In this document: piece by piece, positions 7,149 through 18,329 of the stretch
How the letters are laid out: each line of letters starts with the position of its first letter
Numbering within the stretch: the stretch's first letter is position 1
From: Pseudomonas asiatica
Lineage (GTDB): Bacteria; Pseudomonadota; Gammaproteobacteria; Pseudomonadales; Pseudomonadaceae
DNA length: 64,000 bases
Reading direction: 5' to 3'
Assembly (NCBI RefSeq): GCF_040214835.1
Contig: NZ_CP157874.1
Coordinates: forward strand, 433,501-497,500
The notes under the pieces: generated by a model
What the model was told of the DNA's origin: nothing
The model's input: only the letters and a program-made list of their open reading frames with translations
Databases searched by the model: none
Position numbers and translations under genes: made by a program

Positions 7149-10100
7149 TCTGAAAGATCCGATAGTGCTATGCGAAGAAACGTCGCCGCGAAGTCGTCCG
7201 GGGGCAGGGGCAGGCTGACGATGTAGCCCTGGATCTGCTCACAGCCTTCAGCCGCCAGGAAGCGTTGCTGGGCCTGGTTTTCCACACCCTCGGCAATGAT
7301 GGTCAGCTGCATGCTGCGGCCCAGGGCGATGATCGCGCGGGCGATGGCAGCGTCATGAGGGTCGTCGGGCAGCCCGCGGATGAAAGATTTGTCGATCTTG
7401 AGGATGTCCAGCGGCAGGCGCTTGAGGTAGCTCAGCGATGAATAACCGGTGCCGAAGTCGTCGATGGCCAGCTGCACGCCCAGCTTCTTCAGCTGGTACA
7501 GCACGGCCAGGGCTTCCTCTGCCTGGCTCATGATGAAGTTTTCGGTGATTTCCAGCTGCAGGTCGCCAGCCTTGAGCTGGTAGTGCTTCAGCAACTGTTC
7601 GATGCGCCGGGCAAGGTGGGGGTGGCGTAGCTGGGCGCCGGCGAGGTTGATCGACAGCGGGCCGAAGGGGTCGTAGTGCATCTTCCAGGCCTGCATCTGC
7701 CGGCAGGCCTGTTCCAGCACCCAGTCGCCGATCTGGAGGATGGTGCCGTTCTCTTCCGCCAGGTGGATGAAGTGCTCTGGCGGCACTTCACCAAAGGTCG
7801 GGTGGCTCCAGCGGATCAGCGCTTCGGCGCCGACCAGGCTCTGGGTCTTGAGGCTGAGCTTGGGCTGGAAGCACAGGCTCAGTTCGTTGCGCTCGATGGC
7901 GCGGCGTAGTTCGTGCTCCAGGGCGATGCGTTCGCTGGCCTGGGCGGTGAGGTCGAGGGTGTAGGCTTCGACGCGGTTGCGGCCCTTGGCCTTGGAGCGG
8001 TACATGGCTGCGTCGGCGTTGCGAATCAGTGTGGCAACGTCGGTGCCGTCCTGTGGATAAAGGCTGATGCCGATGCTGGCGCTGGTGAAGAACTCGTGCT
8101 CGCCGGCCTGGAACGGCGCGTTGAAGCAGGCCAGCAGCTTGTTGGCGATGGCGCTGGCGTCACTGGGTTTGTGCAAGCCGGGCAGCAGGATGATGAACTC
8201 GTCGCCGCCCAGGCGGGCCACGGTGTCGACATCACGCACCTGCTCCTTCAGGCGTTGGGCGATGCCCTTGAGCAGCAGGTCGCCGACCGGGTGGCCGAGG
8301 CTGTCGTTGATGTGCTTGAAACGGTCGAGGTCGAGGAACAGCACCGCGCCCTTGCGGTTGGACACTTGCGAGCAGGTGAGCGCGGCCTGCAGGCGGTTCT
8401 CGAACAGGGCACGATTGGGCAGGCCGGTCAGCGGGTCGTGGTGGGCCTGGTAGTCGAGCTTGGCCTGGGCATGCTTGAGGCTGGAGATGTCGGCGAACAC
8501 GGCGACGAAGTGGGTGATCTCGCGTTCTCTGTTGCGCACGGCGCTGATGGTCAGCCAGCCGGGGTACAGCTCGCCGTTCTTGCGCTTGTTGTAGATCTCG
8601 CCTTGCCAGTGGCCTTCGTCGGTCAGCTGGTGCCACATGGCGACATAGAACGCGCTGTCGTGCTGGCCGGAGGCAAGCAGGCGCGGGGTCTGGCCGAGGG
8701 CTTCGATCTCGCTGTAGCCGGTGATTTCGCTGAAGGCGCGGTTGACGGCACTGATGCGCTGGTCGATGTCGGTGATCAGCACGCCTTCGGCGGTGTTCTC
8801 GAACACGGTGGCGGCCAGCTGCAGCTTTTCCTGCATCAGGTGGCGCTCGGTGATGTCGCGGGCGATGGTCAGCATGCAGTCGTCGCCAGCAATCGGCAGC
8901 GGCCGTGCAGAGAGCTCGCAGAGGCGAATCTGCCCATCACTGCGGCGCAGGTGGCACGTGAAGTCGCGTACGAAACCGTCGCGGTTGAGCTGTTCGACCA
9001 GGCGCTTGCGCTCGTTGAGGTCGACCCAGATGCCCAGGTCCAGCGAGGTCTGGTCGAGCGTCGGGCTGAGGTCATAGCCGGTGAGGCGGCAGAAGCCCTC
9101 GTTCACTTCAAGCAGCAAGCCGTCGCTCTGGCGCGACAGCAGCAGGCCATCGGGCGAGGCATGGAAGGCCTTGGCGAATTTCTCTTCTGAGATTTGCAGC
9201 TGCTCCTGGGTTTCCTTGAGCTGGCTGATATCGCGTACCGCTACCACCAGCGCGAGGTTGCCGTCGAGCTCGAAGGTTTCGGCCGAGGTCAGGCCGGTGA
9301 ACAGTTGGCCGTTGCTACGGCGGAAGCTCATTTCCAGGTTGCGGATACCGCCCCGGTGCAGGCGTTCAAGCAGCCGCGGGCCGGTGCCTTCGACGCCCCA
9401 CAGGTTGAGCTCGGTGGCGGTGCGGCCGATTACCTGGCCCGGGGTGAGGCCGATCTGCTCTTCGAAGGCTTCGTTCACCTCCAGCAGACAGCCGTCGCTG
9501 TGGCGGGCGATCAGCAGGATGTCGGGGCACTGCTGGAACACCGAGGCGAACTTCTGCTCGGACAGGCGCAGGGCGTCCTCGGTGCGCTTGGTCTCGCTGA
9601 TGTCGATCATCAGGCCACGCATCACCGGCTGGTGGCCATGCTCGATCATGCTGACGATGTTGCGTACCCACAATGGCTGGCCATCGGCCCGGATTACCCG
9701 GTAGTCGAGGCTGTGGTCGCGCCCGGCGGCGGTTTCGCTGTCGCAGTAGGCCTGGGCCCAGAGGGCATCCTCCGGGTGCAGGATGCTGCGCCAGAAGCCG
9801 GGCTTGAGCCAGTCGGCCAATGGGTAGCCGAGCAGGCCTTCGGCGTGGGGTGAGACGTAGCTGTAGGTGAAGTCGTTGGCGTCGGCCTCCCAGGCGATGG
9901 CGGACAGGCTCTCGACCAGGCTGCGATAGTGGTACTCGCTGCTGCGCAGTTCCTGTTCCAGGGCGATGCGTCGGGAAATTTCCGAACTGAGCCGGCGGTT
10001 GATACGGATGACCACTGCCAGCACGGCCATCAATACCAGCACCGCCGGCAGGCCGTATACCAGCAGGTCCGACCAGAACATCCGTTGGTCGACCACATTG

Positions 10101-10864
10101 CCTACCCAGCGTTGCTGGATCTGGCTGACTTCAGCGCTGCTCATGTCGGCCATCACTTTGTCGAGAATGCCGACCAGCACCTTCTTGTCGCGCGGGGCGG
10201 CCATGGCCAACTGGTAGCGGTAGGGCGTTTCACCGCTGACGTAGAGACCATCGAGCTTGAGCTGGCGCAGGCTCCAGATGCTTGACGCGAGGTCACCGAC
10301 CACCGCGTCCACTTCGTCGGTGGCCAGGGCCTGCAGGGTGGAGCTGACGTTGGGCAGGGCCACCAGGTTGAGGTCCGGGTGGTGGGTGCGCAGCAGTTCG
10401 TGCGGGGCGTAGTTTTCGACCACGGCAATCTTCAGACCGTACAGGTCGTCCAGGTTGCGCGGCTGTGCGCCGCCTTTGTGGGCGAGGATGACGATCGGGA
10501 AGTCGAGGTACGGCCGGGTGAAGGCCAGGTAGCCTTGGCGTTCGGGGGTGGACATGATGCCGGGCAGCAGGTCGATGCGGCTTTCGCGTGCTTGCGCCAG
10601 TACCTCGGTCCAGCTGCTGGGTTCGACCGGTTTGAGCGTCACACCCAGGCGTTGCTGGATCGTGGCGATGTAATCGGCGGCCAATCCCTGGTATCGGCCC
10701 TCCTGGTCGCGAAACTCGAACGGTGGCCAAGAGGCGTCTACACCCAGGCTCAGCTGCGGGTGGGCAGCCAACCAGGCTTTCTCCTCGTCTGTCAGGGTCA
10801 GGGCGCCGGCCGCTGTGTTCCACAAAATCAGGAGCAGCAACAGGATGGCCGGCATCAGCGGCAT
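7121..10864 (-). CDS. rmcA: RmcA-type membrane GGDEF-EAL protein with periplasmic solute-binding domain and PAS domains
   Basis: This protein has 1247 residues from ATG 10864, which opens a signal-like MPLMPAILLLLLILW segment. Domain order is a periplasmic solute-binding type 3 domain (about 30-255), one membrane helix (about 263-285), four PAS-like repeats beginning near 308, 435, 560 and 682, a GGDEF domain (intact GGDEF at 886-890) and an EAL domain (EAL at 1014-1016). Both catalytic signatures are intact, so it could make and degrade c-di-GMP. Architecture, length and position next to rpoD match P. aeruginosa RmcA (PA0575), a redox-linked regulator that lowers c-di-GMP. The bound periplasmic ligand cannot be read from sequence. 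Confidence 0.88.
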   Translation of the reverse strand: MPLMPAILLLLLILWNTAAGALTLTDEEKAWLAAHPQLSLGVDASWPPFEFRDQEGRYQGLAADYIATIQQRLGVTLKPVEPSSWTEVLAQARESRIDLLPGIMSTPERQGYLAFTRPYLDFPIVILAHKGGAQPRNLDDLYGLKIAVVENYAPHELLRTHHPDLNLVALPNVSSTLQALATDEVDAVVGDLASSIWSLRQLKLDGLYVSGETPYRYQLAMAAPRDKKVLVGILDKVMADMSSAEVSQIQQRWVGNVVDQRMFWSDLLVYGLPAVLVLMAVLAVVIRINRRLSSEISRRIALEQELRSSEYHYRSLVESLSAIAWEADANDFTYSYVSPHAEGLLGYPLADWLKPGFWRSILHPEDALWAQAYCDSETAAGRDHSLDYRVIRADGQPLWVRNIVSMIEHGHQPVMRGLMIDISETKRTEDALRLSEQKFASVFQQCPDILLIARHSDGCLLEVNEAFEEQIGLTPGQVIGRTATELNLWGVEGTGPRLLERLHRGGIRNLEMSFRRSNGQLFTGLTSAETFELDGNLALVVAVRDISQLKETQEQLQISEEKFAKAFHASPDGLLLSRQSDGLLLEVNEGFCRLTGYDLSPTLDQTSLDLGIWVDLNERKRLVEQLNRDGFVRDFTCHLRRSDGQIRLCELSARPLPIAGDDCMLTIARDITERHLMQEKLQLAATVFENTAEGVLITDIDQRISAVNRAFSEITGYSEIEALGQTPRLLASGQHDSAFYVAMWHQLTDEGHWQGEIYNKRKNGELYPGWLTISAVRNREREITHFVAVFADISSLKHAQAKLDYQAHHDPLTGLPNRALFENRLQAALTCSQVSNRKGAVLFLDLDRFKHINDSLGHPVGDLLLKGIAQRLKEQVRDVDTVARLGGDEFIILLPGLHKPSDASAIANKLLACFNAPFQAGEHEFFTSASIGISLYPQDGTDVATLIRNADAAMYRSKAKGRNRVEAYTLDLTAQASERIALEHELRRAIERNELSLCFQPKLSLKTQSLVGAEALIRWSHPTFGEVPPEHFIHLAEENGTILQIGDWVLEQACRQMQAWKMHYDPFGPLSINLAGAQLRHPHLARRIEQLLKHYQLKAGDLQLEITENFIMSQAEEALAVLYQLKKLGVQLAIDDFGTGYSSLSYLKRLPLDILKIDKSFIRGLPDDPHDAAIARAIIALGRSMQLTIIAEGVENQAQQRFLAAEGCEQIQGYIVSLPLPPDDFAATFLRIALSDLSDGTGAKPSL

Positions 10865-10970
10865 AGCGGCCTCACATTCAAGTGGTATGAAGTCGAGTGT
10901 AGACGGGCATTGCTGCAGGTGTGCGGTGGAAGGGCGGGCTTTGTGTTCGGAAGGGGGGTAATGAGGAAAT

Positions 10971-11013
10971 GGGGCTGCTGCGCAGCCCATCGCCGGCAAG
11001 CCGGCTCCCACAG
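10971..11013. repeat. Single REP unit, gccggcaagccggc variant
   Basis: A solitary REP-like unit, ggggctgctgcgcagcccatcg then ccggcaagccggctcccaca, lies between the rmcA start and the rpoD terminator. Unlike most others in the window it has no inverted partner. Confidence 0.75.
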
Positions 11014-11036
11014 GGATCGCGCAGGGCCGGAAAAGA

Positions 11037-11063
11037 AAAACCCCGGCCTGGGCCGGGGTTTGT
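11037..11063 (-). terminator. Rho-independent terminator of rpoD
   Basis: AACCCCGGCC and GGCCGGGGTT form a GC-rich hairpin 3 bases beyond the rpoD stop. On the minus strand it is followed by TTTTTC. This ends the rpsU-dnaG-rpoD unit. Confidence 0.85.
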
Positions 11064-11065
11064 CA

Positions 11066-12916
<1,851 letters not shown>

Positions 12917-12963
12917 AACACCCTATCCACTGAAGGTCTTGGCGGGCAAAAAACAAGCCGAGG

Positions 12964-12969
12964 ATTATA
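12964..12969 (-). promoter_or_regulatory. Consensus -10 box upstream of rpoD
   Basis: A perfect TATAAT on the minus strand lies 47 bases before the rpoD start, in the short dnaG-rpoD gap. No matching -35 is obvious; a TGGCGC at 18-base spacing inside the dnaG 3' end is the best candidate. Internal rpoD promoters in this operon are known in other bacteria. Confidence 0.4.
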
Positions 12970-12983
12970 CCCGAGCATGGGCC

Positions 12984-14966
12984 TCACGCGCCAGATGAGG
13001 TCGGCGTTTGTGCGGGAACATTCCGGCTCAGCAGGGCGAGGAGCTGGGTTTTTTCCTCGCTGGTCAATTCGCTTTGACGTGATTTCCTGAGCAGTTGTTC
13101 CAGGCTGCGCTCGCGTTGGCGGGCGGACAAGCTAGTTATAGTGTCGAAAAACTGTTGTTCAAGGTTGTCGGCCACGATCAGCCATTCCTTTTCCGCCAGA
13201 GCCCGCAGCAGGCGCCCCTGTTCGGTGCCGTGCCAACGTGCGATCAACTGCATTGAGCTTAGCCCAGGATTTTTCTGCGCGGCTTCGATCAGTGCCACCA
13301 GAAGCTGGCTGTACAGGTGTTCTTCGTCGGCGAAGTGGCTGGCATCCTCCACCTTGCCGGCCAGCAGCGGGTGGTGCAGCAGGGTTCGCAGGGCGGCCAG
13401 GGTGGGCGGCTCGACCGGGGCCGGTACGCGTGGTGGCGCTTCGTCACGTTGCTGCCATGGCTTGCCACCCTTACGGTTCTTGTCCCAGGGTTTGTCGCTC
13501 CACTGCTTCTTGCCAGCGCCCTTGTTCGGCTTCCACTCCTGTTCCTGATGAACGGGGGTGAAGTCGTGCTGCGGCATGTCGCCGTAGTCGGGGGTGTAGC
13601 TGGCCATGGCGTCGTAGTCGTAGCCAGGGTCGTAGTCCGGCACGCTGCTGGCGGCCGGGGCGTGTTGCGCCAGTTGTTCGACCTGCTGCGGGTCGAGGCC
13701 GGTGATTTCCTTCAGGCGGTTGCGCATCAGCTGGCGCAGGTTGGCGCCGGGGATCTTTTCGATCAGCGGTGCGGCCAGGGTCGCCATGTGCGCCTTGCCT
13801 TCCAGCGAGCGCGGGTCGGCTTCGACGCCTAGTTGCTCGAAGAAGTAATCGGCCAGCGGCTGGGCGTGCTGGTTGATGCGGGCCATGAAGGCATCGGTGC
13901 CTTCGGCGCGCACCAGGCTGTCCGGGTCTTCGCCTTCGGGCAGGAACAGGAAGCGCGCGCGGCGGCCGTCCTGCAGGTTCGACAGGGTCGACTCCAGGGC
14001 GCGCCAGGCGGCCTTGCGCCCGGCCTGGTCACCGTCGAAGCAGAACAGCACGCTGGGTACCACGCGGAACAGGCGCTTGAGGTGCTCTTCGCTGGTGGCG
14101 GTACCGAGGGTGGCCACGGCGTTGCGCAGGCCCTGCTGGGCCAGGGCAATCACGTCCATGTAGCCCTCGACGACGATGATTTCGTCGAGGTTGCGGTTGT
14201 GCTTGCGTGCCTCGTACAGGCCGTAGAGTTCCTGGCCCTTGTGGAACACCGGGGTTTCCGGGGAGTTCAGGTACTTGGGTTTGTCGTCGCCGAGCACCCG
14301 GCCACCGAAGGCGATGATGCGCCCGCGGCTGTCGCGGATCGGGAACATCACCCGGTCGCGGAAGCGGTCATAGCGCTTGCCGCTTTCGGCGTTCTCGATC
14401 AGCAGGCCGGCATCGATCATCACCTTCTGCTGCAGAGTGTCGGCACCCAGGTGCTTGAGCAGGTTGTCCCAGCCTGGCGGGGCGAAGCCCAGGCCGAAGT
14501 CGCGGGCGATTTCCCCGGACAGGCCGCGGCCCTTGAGGTAATCCACCGCCGCCTTGCGGGTCGGGTGGCTGCGCAGGGCCTGGCGGTAGAACTCCGAGGC
14601 GGCGTCCAGCAGCGGGTACAGCGGCGAATCGGTTGGCTGGCGCGGCTTGTGGTCGCGGCGGCCTTGCTCGCGGGGCACTTCCATGCCGGCGGCGCGGGCC
14701 AGCTCCTCGACGGCCTGGGGGAAGTCCAGGTTGTCGTGGTCCATGACGAAGCCCAGGGCGTTGCCGCCGGCACCGCAGCCGAAGCAGTAGTAGAACTGCT
14801 TGTCGGGGCTGACCGTGAAGGAAGGGGTCTTTTCCTTGTGGAACGGGCAGCAGGCGGAGTAGTTCTTGCCGGTTTTTTTCAGCTGGACGCGCGAACTCAC
14901 CACGTCGACGATGTCGAGGCGGTTGATAAGGTCGTCGATGAAACTCTGGGGAATCAGCCCGGCCAT
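12984..14966 (-). CDS. dnaG: DNA primase DnaG
   Basis: This 660-residue primase carries the N-terminal CHC2 zinc ribbon with ligands Cys40, His43, Cys61 and Cys64. A central TOPRIM catalytic fold has the motif EGYMDVIAL near residue 265 and DGDQAGRKA near 311. A Gly/Lys-rich linker with PNKGAGKKQ and DKNRKGGKP leads to a C-terminal helicase-binding domain that contacts DnaB. It synthesises RNA primers at the replication fork. ATG 14966 begins MAGLIPQSFI, the usual start in Pseudomonas. It lies between rpsU and rpoD in the conserved operon order, with a 303-base gap to rpsU. Confidence 0.98.
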   Translation of the reverse strand: MAGLIPQSFIDDLINRLDIVDVVSSRVQLKKTGKNYSACCPFHKEKTPSFTVSPDKQFYYCFGCGAGGNALGFVMDHDNLDFPQAVEELARAAGMEVPREQGRRDHKPRQPTDSPLYPLLDAASEFYRQALRSHPTRKAAVDYLKGRGLSGEIARDFGLGFAPPGWDNLLKHLGADTLQQKVMIDAGLLIENAESGKRYDRFRDRVMFPIRDSRGRIIAFGGRVLGDDKPKYLNSPETPVFHKGQELYGLYEARKHNRNLDEIIVVEGYMDVIALAQQGLRNAVATLGTATSEEHLKRLFRVVPSVLFCFDGDQAGRKAAWRALESTLSNLQDGRRARFLFLPEGEDPDSLVRAEGTDAFMARINQHAQPLADYFFEQLGVEADPRSLEGKAHMATLAAPLIEKIPGANLRQLMRNRLKEITGLDPQQVEQLAQHAPAASSVPDYDPGYDYDAMASYTPDYGDMPQHDFTPVHQEQEWKPNKGAGKKQWSDKPWDKNRKGGKPWQQRDEAPPRVPAPVEPPTLAALRTLLHHPLLAGKVEDASHFADEEHLYSQLLVALIEAAQKNPGLSSMQLIARWHGTEQGRLLRALAEKEWLIVADNLEQQFFDTITSLSARQRERSLEQLLRKSRQSELTSEEKTQLLALLSRNVPAQTPTSSGA

Positions 14967-15269
14967 GGCAGTCTCGTCATCTGGCAGCTGGCAAGTCTAA
15001 CCGCTCACGCGCCGAATGGGGCGAGTGCCGCTTGGGAAAGTGCGAGGGAATGTGTGCTCGTCGCCGGCCCCTGAGGGCCCGTCAGTCGGACGTGCACGTC
15101 TGGTCATACAACAAGGAGGACCAGCTCTGACGTTTCAGGCAGGTTGCCCATGTGCAGTTCGCATGAAGCTTGTGCAGGGCCTTGAGCTAGCTGCTCAAGT
15201 TTGAAACGACCACTGCCATCGCCCGGCGGTTAGCCGGGCAGGGCAGAAGCTTTGCGTAGAACGTCTGTA
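14967..15269 (-). other. rpsU-dnaG intercistronic region with multiple inverted repeats
   Basis: There is no gene in these 303 bases. The minus-strand transcript from rpsU would contain several perfect stems: GCCCGGC/GCCGGGC (15221-15239), CTTGAGC/GCTCAAG (15181-15199), and an outer CGTTTCA/TGAAACG pair (15131-15137 with 15202-15208) enclosing the second hairpin. GACGTGCACGTC (15090-15101) is a 12-base palindrome. In E. coli the equivalent gap carries a leaky terminator and a processing site that lower dnaG relative to rpsU; a similar role is inferred here. No run of T follows the stems. Confidence 0.5.
15221..15239 (-). terminator. Possible leaky terminator or processing hairpin after rpsU
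   Basis: The 7-bp perfect GC stem GCCCGGC/GCCGGGC with a 5-base loop lies 30 bases past the rpsU stop. There is no T tail on the minus strand, so if it terminates it is likely inefficient, as expected inside an operon. Confidence 0.35.
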
Positions 15270-15485
15270 TTAGTACAGACGAACGGCACGGCGCTGTTCG
15301 CGCTGAACTTTCTTGGCGTGACGCTTAACAGCAGCAGCTGCTTTGCGCTTACGCTCGGCGGTCGGCTTCTCGTAAAACTCGCGGCTACGAACTTCAGCCA
15401 GTACACCGGCTTTTTCGCAGGAGCGCTTGAAACGACGCAGAGCTACGTCGAAGGGTTCGTTCTCTTTAACTTTGACGGCTGGCAT
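15270..15485 (-). CDS. rpsU: 30S ribosomal protein S21
   Basis: This 71-residue protein is very basic and of standard S21 length ([20 protein letters not shown] start, RREQ-like basic C-terminus ending RLY). S21 assists 30S subunit function in initiation near the anti-Shine-Dalgarno region. It is the first gene of rpsU-dnaG-rpoD and diverges from tsaD. The sequence CGTCTGTAct..TACAGACG spans the last sense codons and stop, so the 3' end can itself fold into a hairpin. An AAGG sequence precedes the ATG by about 12 bases. Confidence 0.97.
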   Translation of the reverse strand: MPAVKVKENEPFDVALRRFKRSCEKAGVLAEVRSREFYEKPTAERKRKAAAAVKRHAKKVQREQRRAVRLY

Positions 15486-15689
15486 CCAGGGCTACCTTAA
15501 TTCATTACCGGGGTAGACGTGCTCCTGGCAAAACAAAGGTGTGCTGGAGAACGTCGGTTTTCAAGGGTTGCGGATGTTAACCCTTAGCAAGCCGGAATGC
15601 AAAGCCTCTGATCGAAAACCGCTGGTCGGCATCCGACACGGGGACTATCATGCGCGGCTTCGAATTCAGCCCCCACAAGGGACGAACCC

Positions 15690-16715
15690 ATGCTAGTACT
15701 GGGATTGGAAACATCCTGCGACGAAACTGGCGTCGCATTATACGACAGCGAACGCGGTTTGTTGGCCGACGCGCTGTTCAGCCAGATCGACCTGCACCGC
15801 GTGTTCGGCGGTGTGGTGCCAGAGCTTGCCTCGCGTGACCACGTCAAGCGCATGCTGCCACTCATCCGCCAGGTGCTGGATGAGGCCGGCTGCGTCGCCA
15901 CCGAGATCGACGCCATCGCCTACACCGCGGGCCCTGGCCTGGTCGGTGCCCTGCTGGTGGGGGCCTCCTGCGCCCAGGCGCTGGCCTTTGCCTGGGACAT
16001 TCCGGCGATTGGCGTACACCACATGGAAGGCCACTTGCTGGCACCCATGCTGGAAGAAAACCCGCCGGAGTTTCCGTTCGTCGCTTTGTTGGTTTCCGGT
16101 GGCCACACGCAGTTGGTGCGGGTCGATGGCATCGGCCAGTACGAGCTGCTGGGCGAGAGCCTGGACGACGCCGCCGGCGAAGCGTTCGACAAGACCGCCA
16201 AGCTGATCGGCCTGAACTACCCCGGTGGCCCGGAAATCGCCCGCCTGGCCGAGCGCGGCGTGCCTGGCCGCTTCGTGTTCCCGCGGCCGATGACCGACCG
16301 CCCGGGCCTGGAGTTCAGCTTCAGCGGCCTGAAAACCTTTGCCCTGAACACCTGGCAGCAGTGCCGCGATGCCGGCGACGACAGTGAGCAAACCCGTTGC
16401 GACCTGTCCCTGGCATTCCAGCAGGCGGTGGTGGAGACTTTGACCATCAAGTGCAAGCGGGCGTTGAAGCAGACTGGCCTCCAGCGCCTGGTCATTGCTG
16501 GTGGCGTCAGCGCCAACAAGGCCTTGCGAGCGTCCCTCGAGGACATGCTCGGCAGCATCAAGGGCAACGTTTACTACGCACGCCCGCAGTTCTGCACCGA
16601 CAACGGCGCGATGATCGCCTATGCCGGCTGCCAGCGGTTGTTGGCCGGGCAAAAGCAGGACCTGGCAATCAGCGTGCAGGCACGTTGGCCGATGGAGCAG
16701 TTGCCGCCGGTTTAA
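15690..16715 (+). CDS. tsaD: tRNA N6-threonylcarbamoyladenosine transferase TsaD
   Basis: This 341-residue ASKHA-fold protein has the metal-binding motif HHMEGH with His111 and His115 and the N-terminal ETSCDETG phosphate-binding strand. Together with TsaB, TsaE and TsaC it installs t6A37 on tRNAs reading ANN codons; the tRNA-Ile2 in this window is one such substrate class. It is transcribed divergently from rpsU and converges with plsY, with only 3 bases between the stop codons. ATG 15690 has GGGACG at good spacing. Length and motifs are standard. Confidence 0.97.
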   Translation: MLVLGLETSCDETGVALYDSERGLLADALFSQIDLHRVFGGVVPELASRDHVKRMLPLIRQVLDEAGCVATEIDAIAYTAGPGLVGALLVGASCAQALAFAWDIPAIGVHHMEGHLLAPMLEENPPEFPFVALLVSGGHTQLVRVDGIGQYELLGESLDDAAGEAFDKTAKLIGLNYPGGPEIARLAERGVPGRFVFPRPMTDRPGLEFSFSGLKTFALNTWQQCRDAGDDSEQTRCDLSLAFQQAVVETLTIKCKRALKQTGLQRLVIAGGVSANKALRASLEDMLGSIKGNVYYARPQFCTDNGAMIAYAGCQRLLAGQKQDLAISVQARWPMEQLPPV

Positions 16716-16718
16716 GCG

Positions 16719-17288
16719 TTAGAAGTGCCGTTCGCGGCCTGCGAACAGGTCGCGCAGGTTGCTGCGGTGGCGCCATACGATCATCGCCGTCAGCACAGTG
16801 ATCGGCAGCAGGGCCTCTGGCTCGCGCCAGGCCAGCAATGGCAAGGTCAGCGGTGTGGCGATCAGCGCCGCCAGCGAGCTGGTGCGGGTGAGGTAGAAGG
16901 TCAGCAGCCAGGCACCGATGGCCAGCAGCGCGGCCGGGAAGTACAGGGCCATGAGCATGCCGGCGGCGGTTGCCACGCCCTTGCCGCCCTGGAAGCGGAA
17001 GTACAGCGGGAACAGGTGGCCCAGCACTGCGCACACGCCAACCCAGGCCTGCGCGTGCAGGTCCAGCCCGGCACCGCGGGCGAGCAGTACCGGCAACAGG
17101 CCCTTGCACAGGTCGCCAAGCAGGGTCAGGATCGCCAGTTTGCGGCCTGCCAGGCGTAGCATGTTGGTGGCGCCGGCATTGCCTGAACCGCTGGAACGCG
17201 GGTCCGGGCTGCCCGTAAGGCGGCTGAGGACGATGGCGAAGGACAGCGAGCCGAGCAGGTAGGCGAGCAACGCCAGTAACCAAAACAT
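16719..17288 (-). CDS. plsY: Acyl-phosphate glycerol-3-phosphate acyltransferase PlsY
   Basis: This 189-residue integral membrane protein has about five hydrophobic segments, starting [20 protein letters not shown]. The family motifs are the SGNAGATN loop, GDLCKG and the GGKGVAT loop. It transfers the acyl chain from acyl phosphate, made by PlsX, to glycerol 3-phosphate in the inner membrane, the first step of phospholipid synthesis. It is divergent from folB with about 75 bases between the starts, and convergent with tsaD. Confidence 0.95.
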   Translation of the reverse strand: MFWLLALLAYLLGSLSFAIVLSRLTGSPDPRSSGSGNAGATNMLRLAGRKLAILTLLGDLCKGLLPVLLARGAGLDLHAQAWVGVCAVLGHLFPLYFRFQGGKGVATAAGMLMALYFPAALLAIGAWLLTFYLTRTSSLAALIATPLTLPLLAWREPEALLPITVLTAMIVWRHRSNLRDLFAGRERHF

Positions 17289-17362
17289 GCTAACTATTCC
17301 GGGCGAGGACGCCCTGATTCTAACGGCGCCAGTCGCCCTTGTCGTGCTGTGGAGAGAAGTGC

Positions 17363-17719
17363 TTGGACAGAGTGTTCATCGAAGGCCTGGAAGTCGATAC
17401 CGTCATCGGTGCCTATGACTGGGAGCGGGATATTCGCCAGTGCTTGCGCCTGGACCTGAGCTTTGCCTGGGACAACCGCCCGGCTGCGGCCGGTGACGAC
17501 CTGAACCTGGCGCTGGACTATGCCAGTGTGTCGGCGCGCATCCAGGCGTTTGCCGAACAGGCCCGTTTCGAGTTGGTGGAAACCTTCGCCGAGCGCCTGG
17601 TGGCGACGTTGATGGAAGAGTTCCACATCCCGTGGGTGCGGTTGAAACTGACCAAGCCGGGTGCGGTGCCGGCGGCCCGTGGTGGTGTTGGCGTGGAGAT
17701 CGAGCGCGGATGTCTCTGA
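17363..17719 (+). CDS. folB: Dihydroneopterin aldolase
   Basis: This 118-residue protein begins at a TTG codon (17363) with GGAGAG 6 bases upstream and N-terminus (M)[15 protein letters not shown]. The upstream in-frame extension has no ribosome site and is not family-like. It has the FolB T-fold pattern and the catalytic-region LTKPGAVP. It cleaves 7,8-dihydroneopterin to 6-hydroxymethyl-dihydropterin and glycolaldehyde in folate synthesis. The product is the substrate of FolK, whose gene overlaps this one by 10 bases. Confidence 0.93.
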   Translation: MDRVFIEGLEVDTVIGAYDWERDIRQCLRLDLSFAWDNRPAAAGDDLNLALDYASVSARIQAFAEQARFELVETFAERLVATLMEEFHIPWVRLKLTKPGAVPAARGGVGVEIERGCL

Positions 17720-18219
17720 GCACGGTTTACCTGGGCCTTGGCAGCAACATCGATCGCGAGGCGCACTTGTGCGCCGGGCTCGATGCGTTGGCGGGCATCC
17801 TGACCGACATGCGCTGTTCGCCGGCGTTCGAAAGCCAGGCGGTGGGGATCAAGAGCGGGCCATTCATCAACTTCGTGGTGACCGGGCAGACTGCGTTGCC
17901 GTTGATCGAACTGGACCGCCGGTTGAAGTTCATCGAGGCCGACAATGGCCGCTATGCCCCGGACCGCAAGGGCCTGCCGCTGGATATCGACGTGCTGATG
18001 TATGACGGCCTGCACGGCACGTTCGATGGGCTGGTGTTGCCTCGGGCCGAGATCCTGAAGAACGCCTTTGTGTTGTGGCCGCTGTCGCTGCTGGCGCCGG
18101 AGCTGGTGCATCCGGGGGTAGGCAAGACAATGGCGCAGTTGTGGCAGGAGGCGCGGATTGATCAGGTGTTGGCCCCGGTTGCCTTTGAGTGGCGTGGGTT
18201 GCAGCTGACTCCCGCGTAA
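17710..18219 (+). CDS. folK: 2-amino-4-hydroxy-6-hydroxymethyldihydropteridine pyrophosphokinase
   Basis: This 169-residue HPPK begins at ATG 17710 inside the end of folB, with the N-terminus [17 protein letters not shown] typical of the family. The substrate-binding loop region reads RYAPDRKGLPLDIDVLMYD, with the family's acidic Mg-binding DID pair. It transfers pyrophosphate from ATP to hydroxymethyldihydropterin, the step before dihydropteroate synthase. The 10-base overlap suggests translational coupling with folB, placing consecutive pathway steps under one control. Confidence 0.94.
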   Translation: MSLSTVYLGLGSNIDREAHLCAGLDALAGILTDMRCSPAFESQAVGIKSGPFINFVVTGQTALPLIELDRRLKFIEADNGRYAPDRKGLPLDIDVLMYDGLHGTFDGLVLPRAEILKNAFVLWPLSLLAPELVHPGVGKTMAQLWQEARIDQVLAPVAFEWRGLQLTPA

Positions 18220-18226
18220 GCCTGTA

Positions 18227-18324
18227 CCGGCCCTTTCGCGGCTAAAGCCGCTCCCACAGGTACAGCGACAACCTCGAGAGCAACGCCGTACCTGTGGGAG
18301 CGGCTTTAGCCGCGAAAGGGCCGG
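18227..18324. repeat. REP doublet, ggctttagcc variant, heads facing inward
   Basis: ccggccctttcgcggctaaa..cccacagg (18227-18260) is mirrored by cctgtgggagcggctttagc..agggccgg (18291-18324). The outer ccggccctttcgcgg arms are identical in inverse. It sits between the convergent folK and cca ends. Confidence 0.92.
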
Positions 18325-18329
18325 TATGT

